In this document: piece by piece, positions 28,469-38,835 of the stretch | Numbering within the stretch: position 1 is the first letter of the stretch | Layout: each line of letters begins with the position of its first letter | Origin: Pricia antarctica | GTDB lineage: Bacteria; Bacteroidota; Bacteroidia; Flavobacteriales; Flavobacteriaceae | Direction: 5' to 3' | Assembly: GCA_011050085.1 (NCBI GenBank) | Contig: DRGL01000009.1 | Location: 1-64,000 of the forward strand | DNA: 64,000 nucleotides | The notes under the pieces: generated by a model | What the model saw: the letters and a program-made list of their open reading frames with translations, nothing else | Database searches by the model: none | What the model was told of the DNA's origin: nothing | Program-made: the position numbers and the translations under genes

Positions 28469-28858
28469 ATGAAAACCTCAATTAAAACCAAAGTCCTATT
28501 TGTGGCAGCCCTCTTAGTAGGATTAATGTTTATCAATGCAGGACTAAACAAATTTCTCAATTATATGCCAATGCCAGAAGAGATGCCCGAAAAAATGTTG
28601 AATGCAATGAAAGCATTTATGGAAATTGGCTGGCTCTTGCCCCTTGTAGGACTAGCTGAAATTATTGGCGGGTTGCTACTAGTGATTCCCAAAACAAGGG
28701 CGCTAGGCGCCTTGATAATTTTTCCCGTTATGATTGGTATAACCCTTACAAACATTTTTCAAGACAGCAGCGGTCTGCCTATCGTATTGATTTTATGGGC
28801 AATTTTAATTTGGATAATGATTGAAAACAGAAAAAAATATATGCCTTTGTTCCAATAA
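28469..28858 (+). CDS. DoxX family membrane protein
   Basis: This 129-residue inner-membrane protein has four hydrophobic helices and the DoxX pattern: AGLNKFLNYMPMPEEMPEKM after helix 1, then GWLLPLVGLAEIIGGLLLVIPKTRALGALIIFPVMIGITL, and a last helix IVLILWAILIWIMIENRKKY. DoxX-type proteins have been linked to thiosulfate-quinone oxidoreduction and to redox stress responses, but small members like this one have no assigned substrate. The length is typical and it lies alone downstream of the DinB/HMA-like pair, on the same strand, with a 118-base gap. Confidence 0.85.
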   Translation: MKTSIKTKVLFVAALLVGLMFINAGLNKFLNYMPMPEEMPEKMLNAMKAFMEIGWLLPLVGLAEIIGGLLLVIPKTRALGALIIFPVMIGITLTNIFQDSSGLPIVLILWAILIWIMIENRKKYMPLFQ

Positions 28859-29271
28859 AGGAATCCTCGTAAAATCATGAAAAGATAGCTTTGTAAAAAT
28901 GTGTCATCGAGGACAGGATTTCCGCTATACAAATAGCTACATCGAAAAATAATATCAGAAATTACTAAGGACCTGATTCCTATTAACGCATACCTGGAAG
29001 GGCAGATTTTAAAAAAAGTACTTTACTTGTTTTTCACACCGATTAAAACTTAATTCCGCCTATGAATTTCAATTTCCAACTTTAGTTTGCGTTGTTCTTT
29101 AGCAATTGAATAATATCTTAAGTTTTGGAAATACATCCCAATTCTACCCGCGTTAATAATGGCAGGAGGGTCAATGTCTATTCAAATTGTCCTTGATTGA
29201 GTTTTATGACAAGTCAATTAAATGGATGAGCGTGCGACCCGCCTTTGGTAAACTTAAGTCAGATAAATTTT
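28859..29271. other. Convergent intergenic region
   Basis: This 413-base stretch separates the DoxX gene and the convergent antiporter gene. I see no gene in it and no convincing hairpin with a T-run for either side. Confidence 0.45.
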
Positions 29272-30519
29272 TCAAACAGTATTCGTAGTTACTTTTCTTA
29301 CCAATTTGCTAACGGTCAAGCCTTGGCCAATAATGGAAAAGACGACCACGACATAAGTTATCACCAGAAAGAGTTCACGGTGCATTTCTTGGGTCAGCCC
29401 TAAAGCTAAGGCAATGGAGATGCCTCCACGTAAGCCGCCCCAGGTCATGACTAGATTTGTTTTGGGCGCAAAGTTGAGTGTTTTCTCAAAGAATTTTATG
29501 GGCAACAGCAATGATAAATACCGACATGCCAATACAACGGGAATAGCGACTACCCCTGCCATGACATAGTTGAACTGAAAAGATATGACCAGCATTTCCA
29601 TCCCGATCAATACGAATAAGACAGTATTTAAAAGAATATCCAGCAGTTCCCAAAACTTATCGACATAGATTTCGGTAGTTTCGGACATTGCCGACTGCCG
29701 TACGGTATCATTACCTACCGCTAATCCCGCGGTAACCATAGCCAAAGGTGCGGACAGATGGAGTTTTTGTGCTACTACGGTTCCCATCATTACAGCGGCT
29801 AACGTAATAATCACCTCAATATCGTAATCGTCTATGGAGCGCATCAAGCGATAGGTAATCCACCCGATAATGAGTCCTAAAAGAATGCCTCCAATAACTT
29901 CAACCCCAAAAAGTTCTAGAATGGCCCAAGGGTCGATTTCCCCAGTACTCGAAGAGGCCAATTGAAAAATCGTCAAAAACACGACTACCCCTACACCATC
30001 GTTGAACAATGATTCCCCGACAATCTTCGTCTCCAGTTCTTTAGGAGCTCCCGCTTTTTTTAAAATACCAAGTACGGCAATTGGATCTGTTGGCGAAATC
30101 AAGGAGCCAAAAAGAAGGCAGTAGATAAAATTTATTTCTAGACCGAACAACTGTAGAATATAGAACATTGTGGTACCCACTAAGAAGGTGGAAACCAGAA
30201 CTCCCACGGTAGAAAATACCAAAATCGGCCAACGTTGTACTTTTAATTGTTCAAAATTGGTATGTAGAGCACCGGCAAAGAGCAGAAAACTCAGCATTAT
30301 ATCTAAAAGAACGGTCTGAAAATCAATCTGCCCTATGATATACAGCTCTGCGTTAAGCAGGGTATCATCCACATAACTAATAGCAAATACCGCCAAGGTA
30401 AAGACAATCGTAATGAGCATAAGCCCAATAGTATTGGGTAGCTTTAAAAATCGTACGTTAATATATCCGAACAGGGCCGATATAAAAACCAGTATTGCTG
30501 CAATAAGAAAGTAATCCAT
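29272..30519 (-). CDS. CPA1-family sodium/proton antiporter, NhaP-like
   Basis: The 415-residue protein is an integral inner-membrane exchanger with about 11-12 hydrophobic helices. The CPA1 signature is visible: FGSLISPTDPIAVLGILKKAG in the first core repeat and ESLFNDGVGVVVFL, which carries the Asn-Asp pair used for ion binding. A later TWGGLRGGISIALALGL is the family's arginine motif. It would export Na+ (or K+) in exchange for H+, useful to a marine cell. I set the start at MDYFLIAAIL (30517-30519), six codons after another ATG; a longer frame upstream adds no transmembrane logic. It lacks the long cytoplasmic C-terminal tail found in many CPA1 proteins. Confidence 0.9.
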   Translation of the reverse strand: MDYFLIAAILVFISALFGYINVRFLKLPNTIGLMLITIVFTLAVFAISYVDDTLLNAELYIIGQIDFQTVLLDIMLSFLLFAGALHTNFEQLKVQRWPILVFSTVGVLVSTFLVGTTMFYILQLFGLEINFIYCLLFGSLISPTDPIAVLGILKKAGAPKELETKIVGESLFNDGVGVVVFLTIFQLASSSTGEIDPWAILELFGVEVIGGILLGLIIGWITYRLMRSIDDYDIEVIITLAAVMMGTVVAQKLHLSAPLAMVTAGLAVGNDTVRQSAMSETTEIYVDKFWELLDILLNTVLFVLIGMEMLVISFQFNYVMAGVVAIPVVLACRYLSLLLPIKFFEKTLNFAPKTNLVMTWGGLRGGISIALALGLTQEMHRELFLVITYVVVVFSIIGQGLTVSKLVRKVTTNTV

Positions 30520-31435
30520 AATTGTATTGTAATCCATTCGTGTGCAATACCCCCAGAAATTTGGGAGGTGTCTCTCAATATTAGCAAACCATTTTATTGA
30601 TTTTGGTGAAGATAGGCTAACCAACTTTATTGATTTACCTAGACACCTAGTGTTTGATTTAAAAGGGAAAGTTAAATGTTTTGAGCAGGTATGCCAAATA
30701 CATCAGTACGTTGAAGTTTTTAAGAAAAAAATCCATAACAAACTAAAAGAAAAAGGGAAAAATGACAAGTACAAAGGAAGAGTTGATGAAAGTATTGCTG
30801 ATTGAAAAAAGCGTTTTTTACAAGTGTGCTAGCAGTGATGGAGGGTGAAATACTAAATTTTTAAAAGTATGACGACAGTAATAAGAAAATATCGAGAAAA
30901 ATAGTATGTATTCTTACTGCATTTAGAAATAGGCATTGGGACTATTCGTTGGTCTTCATGGAGTTTTTGTAGAAAGTATATCCAATTTACCAGTGGCGAA
31001 TTGCATGACGACTCCGATCAAAAGACGGTCAGTTTTGATGAGGAAATATATATTCGTGTAAGAACTCATGATAATTCCTATAAAAGTTCCCGAACCTGAA
31101 CCCTATATCATTTAGGATGCGCATATTTTAGTAAGTGATTTGGGCGACTGCGCCTTGGTCTTATTTCCTATTGTTAATCTTGATTATTTTCGTGGGAAGG
31201 ATTCCAAAAGTTTTCGAATCACGGTTTTCGCAGCAACAATCTGGCTAATAATAGTGCTATTTTTTCTTGCTGCTAAAAACGAACCTGATTCTTTTCTTGC
31301 AAGTTATAAGGCGTTGTGGCAAAGAATTTTTTAGGCAATCTACTAGGTTTGTTTTGTATATATCACCAATAGAATACGTCTTTGCGATTAATATCCAAAA
31401 AGTTCAAAATAGATAAAATAGTAAGATTTTACAGA
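30520..31435. other. Region of eroded or unassigned DNA
   Basis: No reliable gene is seen in these 916 bases. A plus-strand frame at 30542-30805 (87 codons, ending in a lysine-rich stretch VFKKKIHNKLKEKGKN) and another at 31140-31334 with one hydrophobic helix (VFAATIWLIIVLFFLAAK) look like pieces of proteins, but neither has a family or a good start. They may be remnants of a lost membrane-protein gene. Confidence 0.4.
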
Positions 31436-32125
31436 CTACTCCAATTTATGATGCCCGGTTAGATTTAGCATGGCATCAAATTCATAGATAAACGGGGTCC
31501 CAGTCGGTACGTCGATATGCGGAACTTCACTATCTGTACTATGCTCCAAATTGGCAATCAAAGCTCTAAGCGAATTTCCGTGAGCAGTGACCAAGACCGT
31601 TTTATCATTTGCCAATTGTGGTAAAATGTCCGTATAAAAATAATTGACGACACGCACTTGGGTATCTTTGAGCGATTCGGTGGATGGCAGAATTAGCGGA
31701 TTCAGATTTTTGTAGTTTTTATCGTATTGCGGATGTCTTTTGTCATCCAATGACATAGTTGGGGGCGGTATATCGAAACCCCTTCGAATGGCCCAATAGG
31801 TATCTTCCCCAACCTCTGTCAGCACTTGGTCTTTGTTCTTGCCTTGCCAGTCACCATAATGGCGTTCGTTCAACTTCCAGCTGTACAGGCAATCCACGTG
31901 CATTTGCTCCGATATTTCCAAAATGATCCATTGGGTACGTATAGCCCTTTTTAAATAGGACGAAAAACAGATGTCTATGTTCAAATAGTTTTGATGTATC
32001 AGATGAGCTGCTTTTTTAGCTTCTTCGATGCCTTCCTTGGCAAGGTCTACGTTGGTCCATCCCGTAAATAGGTTCTTGGCGTTCCACACACTTTGGCCGT
32101 GTCGTACCAATATTAAGTTCCCCAT
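31436..32125 (-). CDS. gpmA: 2,3-bisphosphoglycerate-dependent phosphoglycerate mutase
   Basis: This 229-residue cytoplasmic enzyme interconverts 3- and 2-phosphoglycerate in glycolysis and gluconeogenesis. The histidine-phosphatase signature LILVRHGQSVWNAKNLFTGW contains the phosphorylated His9, and the expected partner residues are present in KLNERHYGDWQGKNK (catalytic Glu) and VTAHGNSLRALI (second His). The PPP-rich loop (DIPPPTMSLDD) is also typical. I used the ATG at 32123-32125, which gives the normal N-terminus; the frame extends 53 codons upstream but that part has no homology logic. The length is close to that of other bacterial GpmA proteins. No operon partner is visible. Confidence 0.93.
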   Translation of the reverse strand: MGNLILVRHGQSVWNAKNLFTGWTNVDLAKEGIEEAKKAAHLIHQNYLNIDICFSSYLKRAIRTQWIILEISEQMHVDCLYSWKLNERHYGDWQGKNKDQVLTEVGEDTYWAIRRGFDIPPPTMSLDDKRHPQYDKNYKNLNPLILPSTESLKDTQVRVVNYFYTDILPQLANDKTVLVTAHGNSLRALIANLEHSTDSEVPHIDVPTGTPFIYEFDAMLNLTGHHKLE

Positions 32126-32324
32126 AATTTGATTGGCATTAATTTTCGGCAATATTGCCAGAGTTGTACTGTAAAAACACTTGTATACGGATACTGCTGT
32201 TGCATAAGGAGGGGTCTCCTGCCATAAGCCCTTAGTTTTTCTTTGGTGAGATTCTAAAAACTTCTTGCACGAGCATAAATTCAATTTTAGTAAATGAGAT
32301 TAAATGAAAAATTGAATTTAATTT

Positions 32325-32546
32325 TTATTTCATCCCATGCTTTGCAAAAGCCATTTCCTTCTTGGCTATTGTTTTATCTTTTGCGATGATCGAGGAATCT
32401 CTTTTTACCTCTTTTTGATTTTCCTTACTGTCTTTAGAAAGGACATATATGCTGTCGTAGTTTAAAATTTCACTATGCCGTTTGAATAAAATAGCAATAA
32501 ATAATGTAAATAGTAATAGTGCAAAATAGGGCACGCACTTTTTCAT
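32325..32546 (-). CDS. Small membrane-anchored hypothetical protein
   Basis: A 73-residue protein with one N-terminal hydrophobic helix (about 5-20, VPYFALLLFTLFIAIL) followed by a highly charged helical tail rich in Lys, Glu and Asp (SKENQKEVKRDSS, then KDKTIAKKEMAFAKHG). It would sit in the inner membrane with the tail in the periplasm, or be exported. No family recognised. It is on the same strand as gpmA, 199 bases upstream of it. The clean start and the charge pattern make a real gene plausible but not certain. Confidence 0.4.
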   Translation of the reverse strand: MKKCVPYFALLLFTLFIAILFKRHSEILNYDSIYVLSKDSKENQKEVKRDSSIIAKDKTIAKKEMAFAKHGMK

Positions 32547-32640
32547 GACGATTTTATAATTTATATGGTTTGTTGAAAATTGAAATTACCTATACATGGG
32601 TTGCGGGCTCGATTCATAATTTTTCTTGGTTTAATAACTA

Positions 32641-32672
32641 AAAAGAGCAGAACTTCCATTTCCTGCTCTTTT
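32641..32672. terminator. Strong hairpin, possible rho-independent terminator
   Basis: Perfect 10-base arms AAAAGAGCAG and CTGCTCTTTT surround a 12-base loop. With an A-run on one side and a T-run on the other it could terminate transcription in either direction. No obvious gene ends just before it on either strand, so it may close an unannotated small RNA or a long leader. Confidence 0.6.
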
Positions 32673-33599
32673 GCACCATCACACATTTTAAATCACTAAT
32701 AAGGTTTGAAAATCCACCCAATCTATACACCGCATTAGATTCAAATTCAAAGTGTAGAGGGTAAAATTGTCTTTGAACTAAATTTATTCTTTAGTAGCGT
32801 AAATGGGTTACTAGTTTTTTACCCATACCCATCTTCTGCTATTATTCAACTAACGGTATCTTAAAATGGAATGATTTTTCTCAATGTTAAATATCGCTAA
32901 AACCAAATTTTCATTTTGTTTACGATCATGATAATTTTATAGGATGCCTTTAATTTTTTCGTGTGTAAAACTACTCAGAACCTTAACAACGGTATTGTAA
33001 AACTCATCTCAAAAGTTACATATATCATACATTCCCTGTAATTGTATGCTGCATGTGTCAGTGTAATATCAAATTAATAAAGTAGGTAATATGTACTTTC
33101 CACAATATCATAGGCAACAGTAATAATTCATTTAATCAGTTAACACTCCGAAGAAAATACCTCAATGGAAAGGTTAGAATTTCAATCTTTTACATCGTTG
33201 TGATAAATTATAGGTAAGCCTTCGAAATCGTGTTATTGTACATCGTAATCGGTGACTCGTGATTATAGTAATTTGATTTATAAACCCTTGCTTGAGGTTC
33301 TCTTTAGAATTGATAGCTACTTTAACCGCTAATAATTCGATGAAAGAGAACACTACCGCTAAAAGTCGCAACAATAGTCTTTAACTTTTTTTGTTGATTG
33401 CCTGGTGATACTGGATTCTTGTAATATCTAATTTTAAAGTATTGAAAAATAAGGTTTTATGTTTTCACTTCTGTTTACACAGTGAATGTTTTAAGAAATA
33501 TTGATAGAAATTAAAAAACCAAGTATGAAGAATTTTTAATTGCAATTCCTTGATTGAATGAAGCAGAAATATAAATGACGAAAATTTAAAACCCCCGAG
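32673..33599. other. Long gene-free region before the secreted glycosidase
   Basis: I find no supported gene in these 927 bases. A 66-codon minus-strand frame at 33174-33374 lacks protein character beyond an arginine-rich stretch. The length and the hairpin at its left edge leave room for a small RNA or a complex promoter region of the glycosidase gene. Confidence 0.4.
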
Positions 33600-36113
33600 A
33601 TGAATTCCCCATTCTATTTAGAAAAAAAAGGTCTACGATCCATTTTGGTATTCTTGGTCCTCTATCTCACGAACAGTATTGTATATGCTCAGGATGACAG
33701 CCATGCCGTCATGGAAGTAGTCGAATTGGAATTTATCGCCCAAGAAAATTACGATAATCCGTATATAGACGTGGACGTCTGGATTGAATTATACGCATCC
33801 ACATCAAAGAGTACGGTCATTCGTATTCCGGTATTCTGGGATGGAGAAAATGTGTATCGCGCCCGTTTGGTCGCCCCCTACGCAGGAAATTGGAGTTGGA
33901 AAATCATAGATTCGACTGTAAACAATTTAGATCAGGGATTTATAGGCCGGACCGGTACTTTCACCGCCGTATCTGGAGATGTCGAGAAGAACGCGAACAA
34001 CCGTGGTTTTATTAAAGTTTCTGCAAATAATCGAACATTGGAGTACGGAGATGGCAGTCCATTTTTTTATACAGCCGATACCTGTTGGCCGGCATTGACC
34101 GCGGTATTCGAGTTTGATGATGCCAACGATATCACTGGAATATCGTTCAAGGATTATATTTTGGCAAGAAAATCACAAGGTTTTAACGGTCTAAACCTAA
34201 TCGCCAGCTTCCCGGATGATACTTATCTTGAACAGCAAGGCAGAAATCTAGACCGACCCAACTCGAAGACTGGGTTATGGTCAAAAAAAACGTGGGGGAA
34301 GAAAATAGGTTCAAATGGGGCAACTCCCTTTGAGATGAAAGAAAACGGACAGTCCGTAACTGACGCGGTTCTTGAAGTAGACTATCGTAAAATAAACCCA
34401 AAGTATTGGAAATCGGTTGACGAACGCATGCAGTTTTTGGCGGACCAAGGTTTTGTTGCGCTTTTCGAAGCCGTTCGGCGTCACGAGCGCTGGCCCTTTC
34501 GTACACAGGTCGAGAAGGATGCTTACTACAATTATATCCGCTATCTATGGGCACGTTATGGTTGCTATAATATGATTTTTAGTTGGGTGCACCACGATAC
34601 CAATTCAGGCAACGTTTATCCCGGATGGTTAGAAATGGTCAAACATGCAAATAGCAAGCTGAACGACAGAATTGGTGGATACAGAATGCCTTTTGGACAG
34701 CCTAGAACCGCCATGTCATTTAACTCATCCCTAAACAACTGGGAGAAAGATGTACCCGCTGCATTGGACCTGAAGAATGTCAGTAATTCCGAAAGGGACG
34801 AGGACATGCACAAATGGCTTCGCGATATCTATCTTAGTCCCAATCCAAAACCGGCCCTCAATTTGGAACCTTTCTATCCAGGCTGGACCCTCTCTTCCGG
34901 CAACGAAATAGAACCAGGTCTGAACGATGTAAGCATGGCACAGATGCAGATGTACGGGTCGGTGCTAAGTGGTGGCCTTGCAGGTCATGCTTGGGGCGAT
35001 GCCTGGTATGCAGGTGCTGCAAGTTCTACGAATAGGCCCAATGGTGCTACGAACGTGCCCGCTGATGACCCAAAAATAAACGCGATCAGCGCCTTTGAAT
35101 CCCAGGCCATGGGTCATCTCAAGAGTTTTATTCTGGATTCGGGGCATGAGTACCGCAGATTGATTCCGGCGGCGGACACCAACCTGAGCGACAGCAAAAA
35201 GTTCTTACATACTTTGTCCATTTCGGAAGATAAGTCTTTCGCACTTGGATTTTTTACAGCAACAACGAGCCCTAATCCAGATCCCCTTCCTGAGCTGACA
35301 AATCTCATACCTTTGGAAAACTATCTTTTTGAATGGTGGGATATTACGAACGGATCTTGGATACGTGAAGGCTATATTGTTGCGTCAGATTCTGGCCAGT
35401 TGGTACTACCTTCCCTTCCTAATGATAATGACCGTTCAATCAGTTGGGCTTATCGAATTCGGTCTAAAAAGTATGTTGACGAAGTGGAAGTAACGATCGA
35501 CGAACCTGTTGAAGAACCTGTTATACCTGCCGACCCTATCAACACTGGCCCTATCGTCCCAGACCCAATCGATCCAGACCCTATTATCCCTGACGTTATT
35601 GACCCAAACCCTATCGACGCTGACCCAGTCGTTCAAGACCCTATCGAAACTGACCCTATCAACCCTGACCCTATCGACGCTGACCCCGTAAATGAACCCT
35701 CGGAAGACGCAAACAATGACGACCTGGTCAGCGATGAGCCTGATGTTACTGTTGACCCGGTCGATGAGCCCGAAGCCGAGCCAATCGACCCTAGCCCAGT
35801 CAGCGATGCGCCGGTGGACGAAAATAATGACAATTCAGGTGACCCAGACCCTGTTTCTGAACCGATCAGTAGTCCCAATTCTGAAAACATAATAGCTTAT
35901 CCCAATGCCACAACAGATAGTTTCTGGATTACAGGTTTATCGGCAGGGGCAAAAGAAATCAAGGTGATGGATTTATCAGGACAATTGTTGATTCAAGAAC
36001 GGATTGATGGTAATGAGCCTACGTTAGACCTTTCCAATTACCCCACGGGCGTATATATTGTAGAGGTAGTACAGAAGGGATTGAAAAAAACGATAAAGGT
36101 GGTGAAGGAGTAG
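33600..36113 (+). CDS. Secreted glycoside hydrolase-like protein (DUF5060, DUF4038) with T9SS sorting domain
   Basis: This 837-residue exported protein has a signal peptide (about 1-30), a DUF5060 beta-sandwich (about 38-135, VDVWIELYASTSK to VAPYAGNWSWKI), and a DUF4038-type TIM barrel (about 140-510) beginning NRGFIKVSANNRTLEYGDG and containing FYTADTCWPAL, QFLADQGFVALFEAV, YLWARYGCYNMIFSWVHHD and NLEPFYPGW. DUF4038 proteins resemble GH140-type (apiosidase) enzymes, so a plant or algal polysaccharide is a plausible target. From about residue 630 a Pro-Asp-Ile repeat linker of over 100 residues leads to a C-terminal T9SS type A domain (YPNATTDSFWITGL to GLKKTIKVVKE). The protein should be secreted or cell-surface bound. 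It is not inside either PUL. Confidence 0.85.
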   Translation: MNSPFYLEKKGLRSILVFLVLYLTNSIVYAQDDSHAVMEVVELEFIAQENYDNPYIDVDVWIELYASTSKSTVIRIPVFWDGENVYRARLVAPYAGNWSWKIIDSTVNNLDQGFIGRTGTFTAVSGDVEKNANNRGFIKVSANNRTLEYGDGSPFFYTADTCWPALTAVFEFDDANDITGISFKDYILARKSQGFNGLNLIASFPDDTYLEQQGRNLDRPNSKTGLWSKKTWGKKIGSNGATPFEMKENGQSVTDAVLEVDYRKINPKYWKSVDERMQFLADQGFVALFEAVRRHERWPFRTQVEKDAYYNYIRYLWARYGCYNMIFSWVHHDTNSGNVYPGWLEMVKHANSKLNDRIGGYRMPFGQPRTAMSFNSSLNNWEKDVPAALDLKNVSNSERDEDMHKWLRDIYLSPNPKPALNLEPFYPGWTLSSGNEIEPGLNDVSMAQMQMYGSVLSGGLAGHAWGDAWYAGAASSTNRPNGATNVPADDPKINAISAFESQAMGHLKSFILDSGHEYRRLIPAADTNLSDSKKFLHTLSISEDKSFALGFFTATTSPNPDPLPELTNLIPLENYLFEWWDITNGSWIREGYIVASDSGQLVLPSLPNDNDRSISWAYRIRSKKYVDEVEVTIDEPVEEPVIPADPINTGPIVPDPIDPDPIIPDVIDPNPIDADPVVQDPIETDPINPDPIDADPVNEPSEDANNDDLVSDEPDVTVDPVDEPEAEPIDPSPVSDAPVDENNDNSGDPDPVSEPISSPNSENIIAYPNATTDSFWITGLSAGAKEIKVMDLSGQLLIQERIDGNEPTLDLSNYPTGVYIVEVVQKGLKKTIKVVKE

Positions 36114-36769
36114 CTTTATGATATAATGTTCATTCCTATAAAAAGAAAATATTTAATCTGCATCGGCACTTTTCGTTACTACTTCCGCGATTTGCATATC
36201 GTACCAGCGGCACTGACAGCGAGCATGCCCATATTAGTTTAAAATACGGCATACAATCTAAAAGTTGTATTGCTATTATGCTTTCATGTGATGATACCTG
36301 AATCCAATTGATTCGTAAAAATTCCACTACCGTTGATTTTCAAAAAGATATACCAATTTGTGTAGTGAGCATTTGAACCTAAAGGTGATAGTGGTGAAAT
36401 GTAAAAAATATTGGTTTTCGGATGTTGGGGGTATAGAGAAGATGTGTGGTTTGAAATTCCAGCCATCTCTTTGCTAGATGTAACAAGAATATAGACTATG
36501 ATATAAAGAATAGTGGACATTAATTTACATCAATTAAGCGTATTGCCGTTTAATATTTAAATTAGCGAATAGGTCGGTTATTTATGCCAATAAAAGGATT
36601 GTCATATAATAGCAAAAATCGACCATGATAACACCATAAAAAAACCATATTTGCATCGATTTTATAATCTCTTAAGAAGTTATTTTAAAATTAGTTCTAG
36701 ATCGCTTTCCAGATAACTTTAGCTTTCCTTTAGACTTCAGCGCTATTTTTGATACCTAATAGCAACCGA
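36114..36769. other. Gene-poor intergenic region
   Basis: These 656 bases hold no supported gene. Two short minus-strand frames (36136-36327 and 36284-36520) lack conserved sequence. I see no clear terminator after the glycosidase gene. Confidence 0.45.
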
Positions 36770-38758
36770 ATGGTCTTTACAATGTTTCCGAAACGTTTTC
36801 GCCTGTTTAAGGCATTTTTAATTCTCTTTCTATCGATTTCGCTCGTGGTTAGACTGATTATCCTTATTTGGTACTTCGACCAAGTGGATAAAGATATTCT
36901 GAGTTTAATGGGCACATTTGTCTCAGGATTCATTTTTGACATCGGCACGGTATCTTTTTTCGCGATTCCCTATTTGATATACCTACTGGTGTTTCCCAAG
37001 AAATGGTATGGTTCATTGTTCGATAAGATTATAACATCGTTCGGTTTCTTTTTAAATGTACTTATTATCTACTTTTCTTTTTTCGGGGAATTTACTTTTT
37101 GGGACGAATTTCAACGGCGCTATAATTTTATTGCGGTCGACTATTTAGTATATACCTATGAAGTCGTTAGAAATATTAATGAGTCTTATCCATTACCAAT
37201 TTTGATTGGGTCGCTGCTGACCATGGTTGTGTTGACTATAGTACTAATTTCAAAATTAAAAGTTTTTGATTATACGTATAATAGTGAAACCCGTTTTCAA
37301 CAAAAACTGTTAGCTACCGTTCCTTGGATTTTGATCGCAATATTCTACGGCATATTTGTGGACAATAGCCAAGCAGAATGGTCTAAAAATCGATACAACA
37401 ACGAACTTTCGAAAGCAGGTATCTATTCCTTTTTTGCCGCTTTTCATAACAATGAATTAGCCTACCCGGAATTCTATCGGACCATTGATGATGAGGTCGC
37501 CTTTACTGAAATCAAAGAGGAATTGGACGGTAATGGCATTACCTTTTTGCATCCGGCAGAAAAAGAAATTTTACGTACTATTAAAAATGTAGACAGTGCT
37601 AAAACCCAGAACCGACCAAATGTTATTTTTATATGTATCGAAAGCCTTAGCGGAAATTTTCTAAATACGCTAGGAGGTGATATGAATATCACTCCGACGC
37701 TGGATTCGCTTGCCAACCAAAGTCTATTTTTTTCTAATTTGTTTGCCACAGGAACCCGTACGGTTCGTGGTATGGAAGCTATAACACTGTCCATTCCACC
37801 AACGCCGGGCCGTAGTATTGTGAAGCGAACAAACAATACCGGCCTTTTTACTGTAGGGGAAGTGTTCAAGGAAAAAGGCTACGAACGTACTTTCTTTTAT
37901 GGTGGGGATGGCTATTTCGACAATATGAATACGTATTTCGGAGGGAACGGATTTAACATTGTCGATAGAGGTCGTGGTTTTTTATTGGATAAAAGTATAA
38001 AGACCACACGAACCAATATCGGTGACGATGAGGTTACCTTCGAGAACGCATGGGGGGTTTGTGATACAGATATTTATAATAAGGTCCTTAAAGAGGCGGA
38101 TAATTCCCATAAGGCAGGAAAACGTTTTTTCAATTTTGTGATGACAACGTCAAATCACAAGCCTTATACCTATCCAGAAGGGAAAATAGATATACCCTCG
38201 GGCACAGGTAGAAATGGGGCCGTCAAATATACAGATTACGCCATTGGAGAGTTCATAAGGGCTGCAGTAGTCAAACCCTGGTTTAAAAATACTGTTTTCG
38301 TGATTATGAGCGACCATTGCGCCAGTAGTGCCGGGCGTGGGGATCTTGATGTTCAAAACTATCACATTCCGGCCATGATATTGAATTTACCTAATGCCAC
38401 CCCTAAGAAAATTGATAAACTTAGCTCACAAATTGATATTTTTCCAACCCTTTTCGCATCCCTTGGATGGAATTATGATTCCAATTTGTTCGGTCAAAAC
38501 ATTCTTAGTATGAAACCGGAGGACGAACGTGCACTAATAGGAAACTATCGCAAGCTTGGCTATTTAAAAGATAATAAAGTGATGATCTTGGGAGACGGTG
38601 AAACCGCCGATGTATACCAGTGGAACCGGTCTGATAACAGTTTGAACGTACTGCCCATGGATAAAATCTTCCTGAAAACCGTTATATCCAATTATCAGGT
38701 AGCCGATTATTTATACCATAATGGAGGTCTTGGTTTGAAGGTCTTGCATAATGATTGA
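36770..38758 (+). CDS. LTA synthase-type membrane sulfatase/phosphotransferase
   Basis: The 662-residue protein has five N-terminal membrane helices (about 10-210) and a large periplasmic sulfatase-fold domain (about 280-640). Domain motifs are NVIFICIESLSGNFLNTLGGDMNITPTLDSL (metal site), TGTRTVRGMEAITLSIPP (with the Thr that serves as nucleophile in this group), and VFVIMSDHCASSAGRGDLDVQNYHIPAMIL (metal-binding Asp-His). Gram-negative members do not make lipoteichoic acid; they usually transfer phosphoglycerol or phosphoethanolamine head groups to glycans or lipids. No partner genes are adjacent. A TTG at 36749 would add seven residues; the ATG at 36770 or 36782 (MFPKRF) is more likely. Confidence 0.86.
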   Translation: MVFTMFPKRFRLFKAFLILFLSISLVVRLIILIWYFDQVDKDILSLMGTFVSGFIFDIGTVSFFAIPYLIYLLVFPKKWYGSLFDKIITSFGFFLNVLIIYFSFFGEFTFWDEFQRRYNFIAVDYLVYTYEVVRNINESYPLPILIGSLLTMVVLTIVLISKLKVFDYTYNSETRFQQKLLATVPWILIAIFYGIFVDNSQAEWSKNRYNNELSKAGIYSFFAAFHNNELAYPEFYRTIDDEVAFTEIKEELDGNGITFLHPAEKEILRTIKNVDSAKTQNRPNVIFICIESLSGNFLNTLGGDMNITPTLDSLANQSLFFSNLFATGTRTVRGMEAITLSIPPTPGRSIVKRTNNTGLFTVGEVFKEKGYERTFFYGGDGYFDNMNTYFGGNGFNIVDRGRGFLLDKSIKTTRTNIGDDEVTFENAWGVCDTDIYNKVLKEADNSHKAGKRFFNFVMTTSNHKPYTYPEGKIDIPSGTGRNGAVKYTDYAIGEFIRAAVVKPWFKNTVFVIMSDHCASSAGRGDLDVQNYHIPAMILNLPNATPKKIDKLSSQIDIFPTLFASLGWNYDSNLFGQNILSMKPEDERALIGNYRKLGYLKDNKVMILGDGETADVYQWNRSDNSLNVLPMDKIFLKTVISNYQVADYLYHNGGLGLKVLHND

Positions 38759-38788
38759 TATTCTTATATTTCGTCAACTTTATTTTAG

Positions 38789-38835
38789 GAAGATGAAATC
38801 AATCTATTATCAGTATGGCTTTGCTTTTCATCTTC
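38789..38835. terminator. Hairpin downstream of the membrane sulfatase gene
   Basis: Perfect 10-base arms GAAGATGAAA and TTTCATCTTC enclose a 27-base loop, 31 bases after the stop codon. There is no clear T-run after it, so it may act as an mRNA 3' end stabiliser or weak terminator. Confidence 0.45.

Noticed and set aside
35520-35700. DNA-level repeat array, possible CRISPR or regulatory repeat
   Set aside because: The periodicity comes from coding for Pro-Asp-Ile units in an open reading frame of a secreted protein, with varying third bases.
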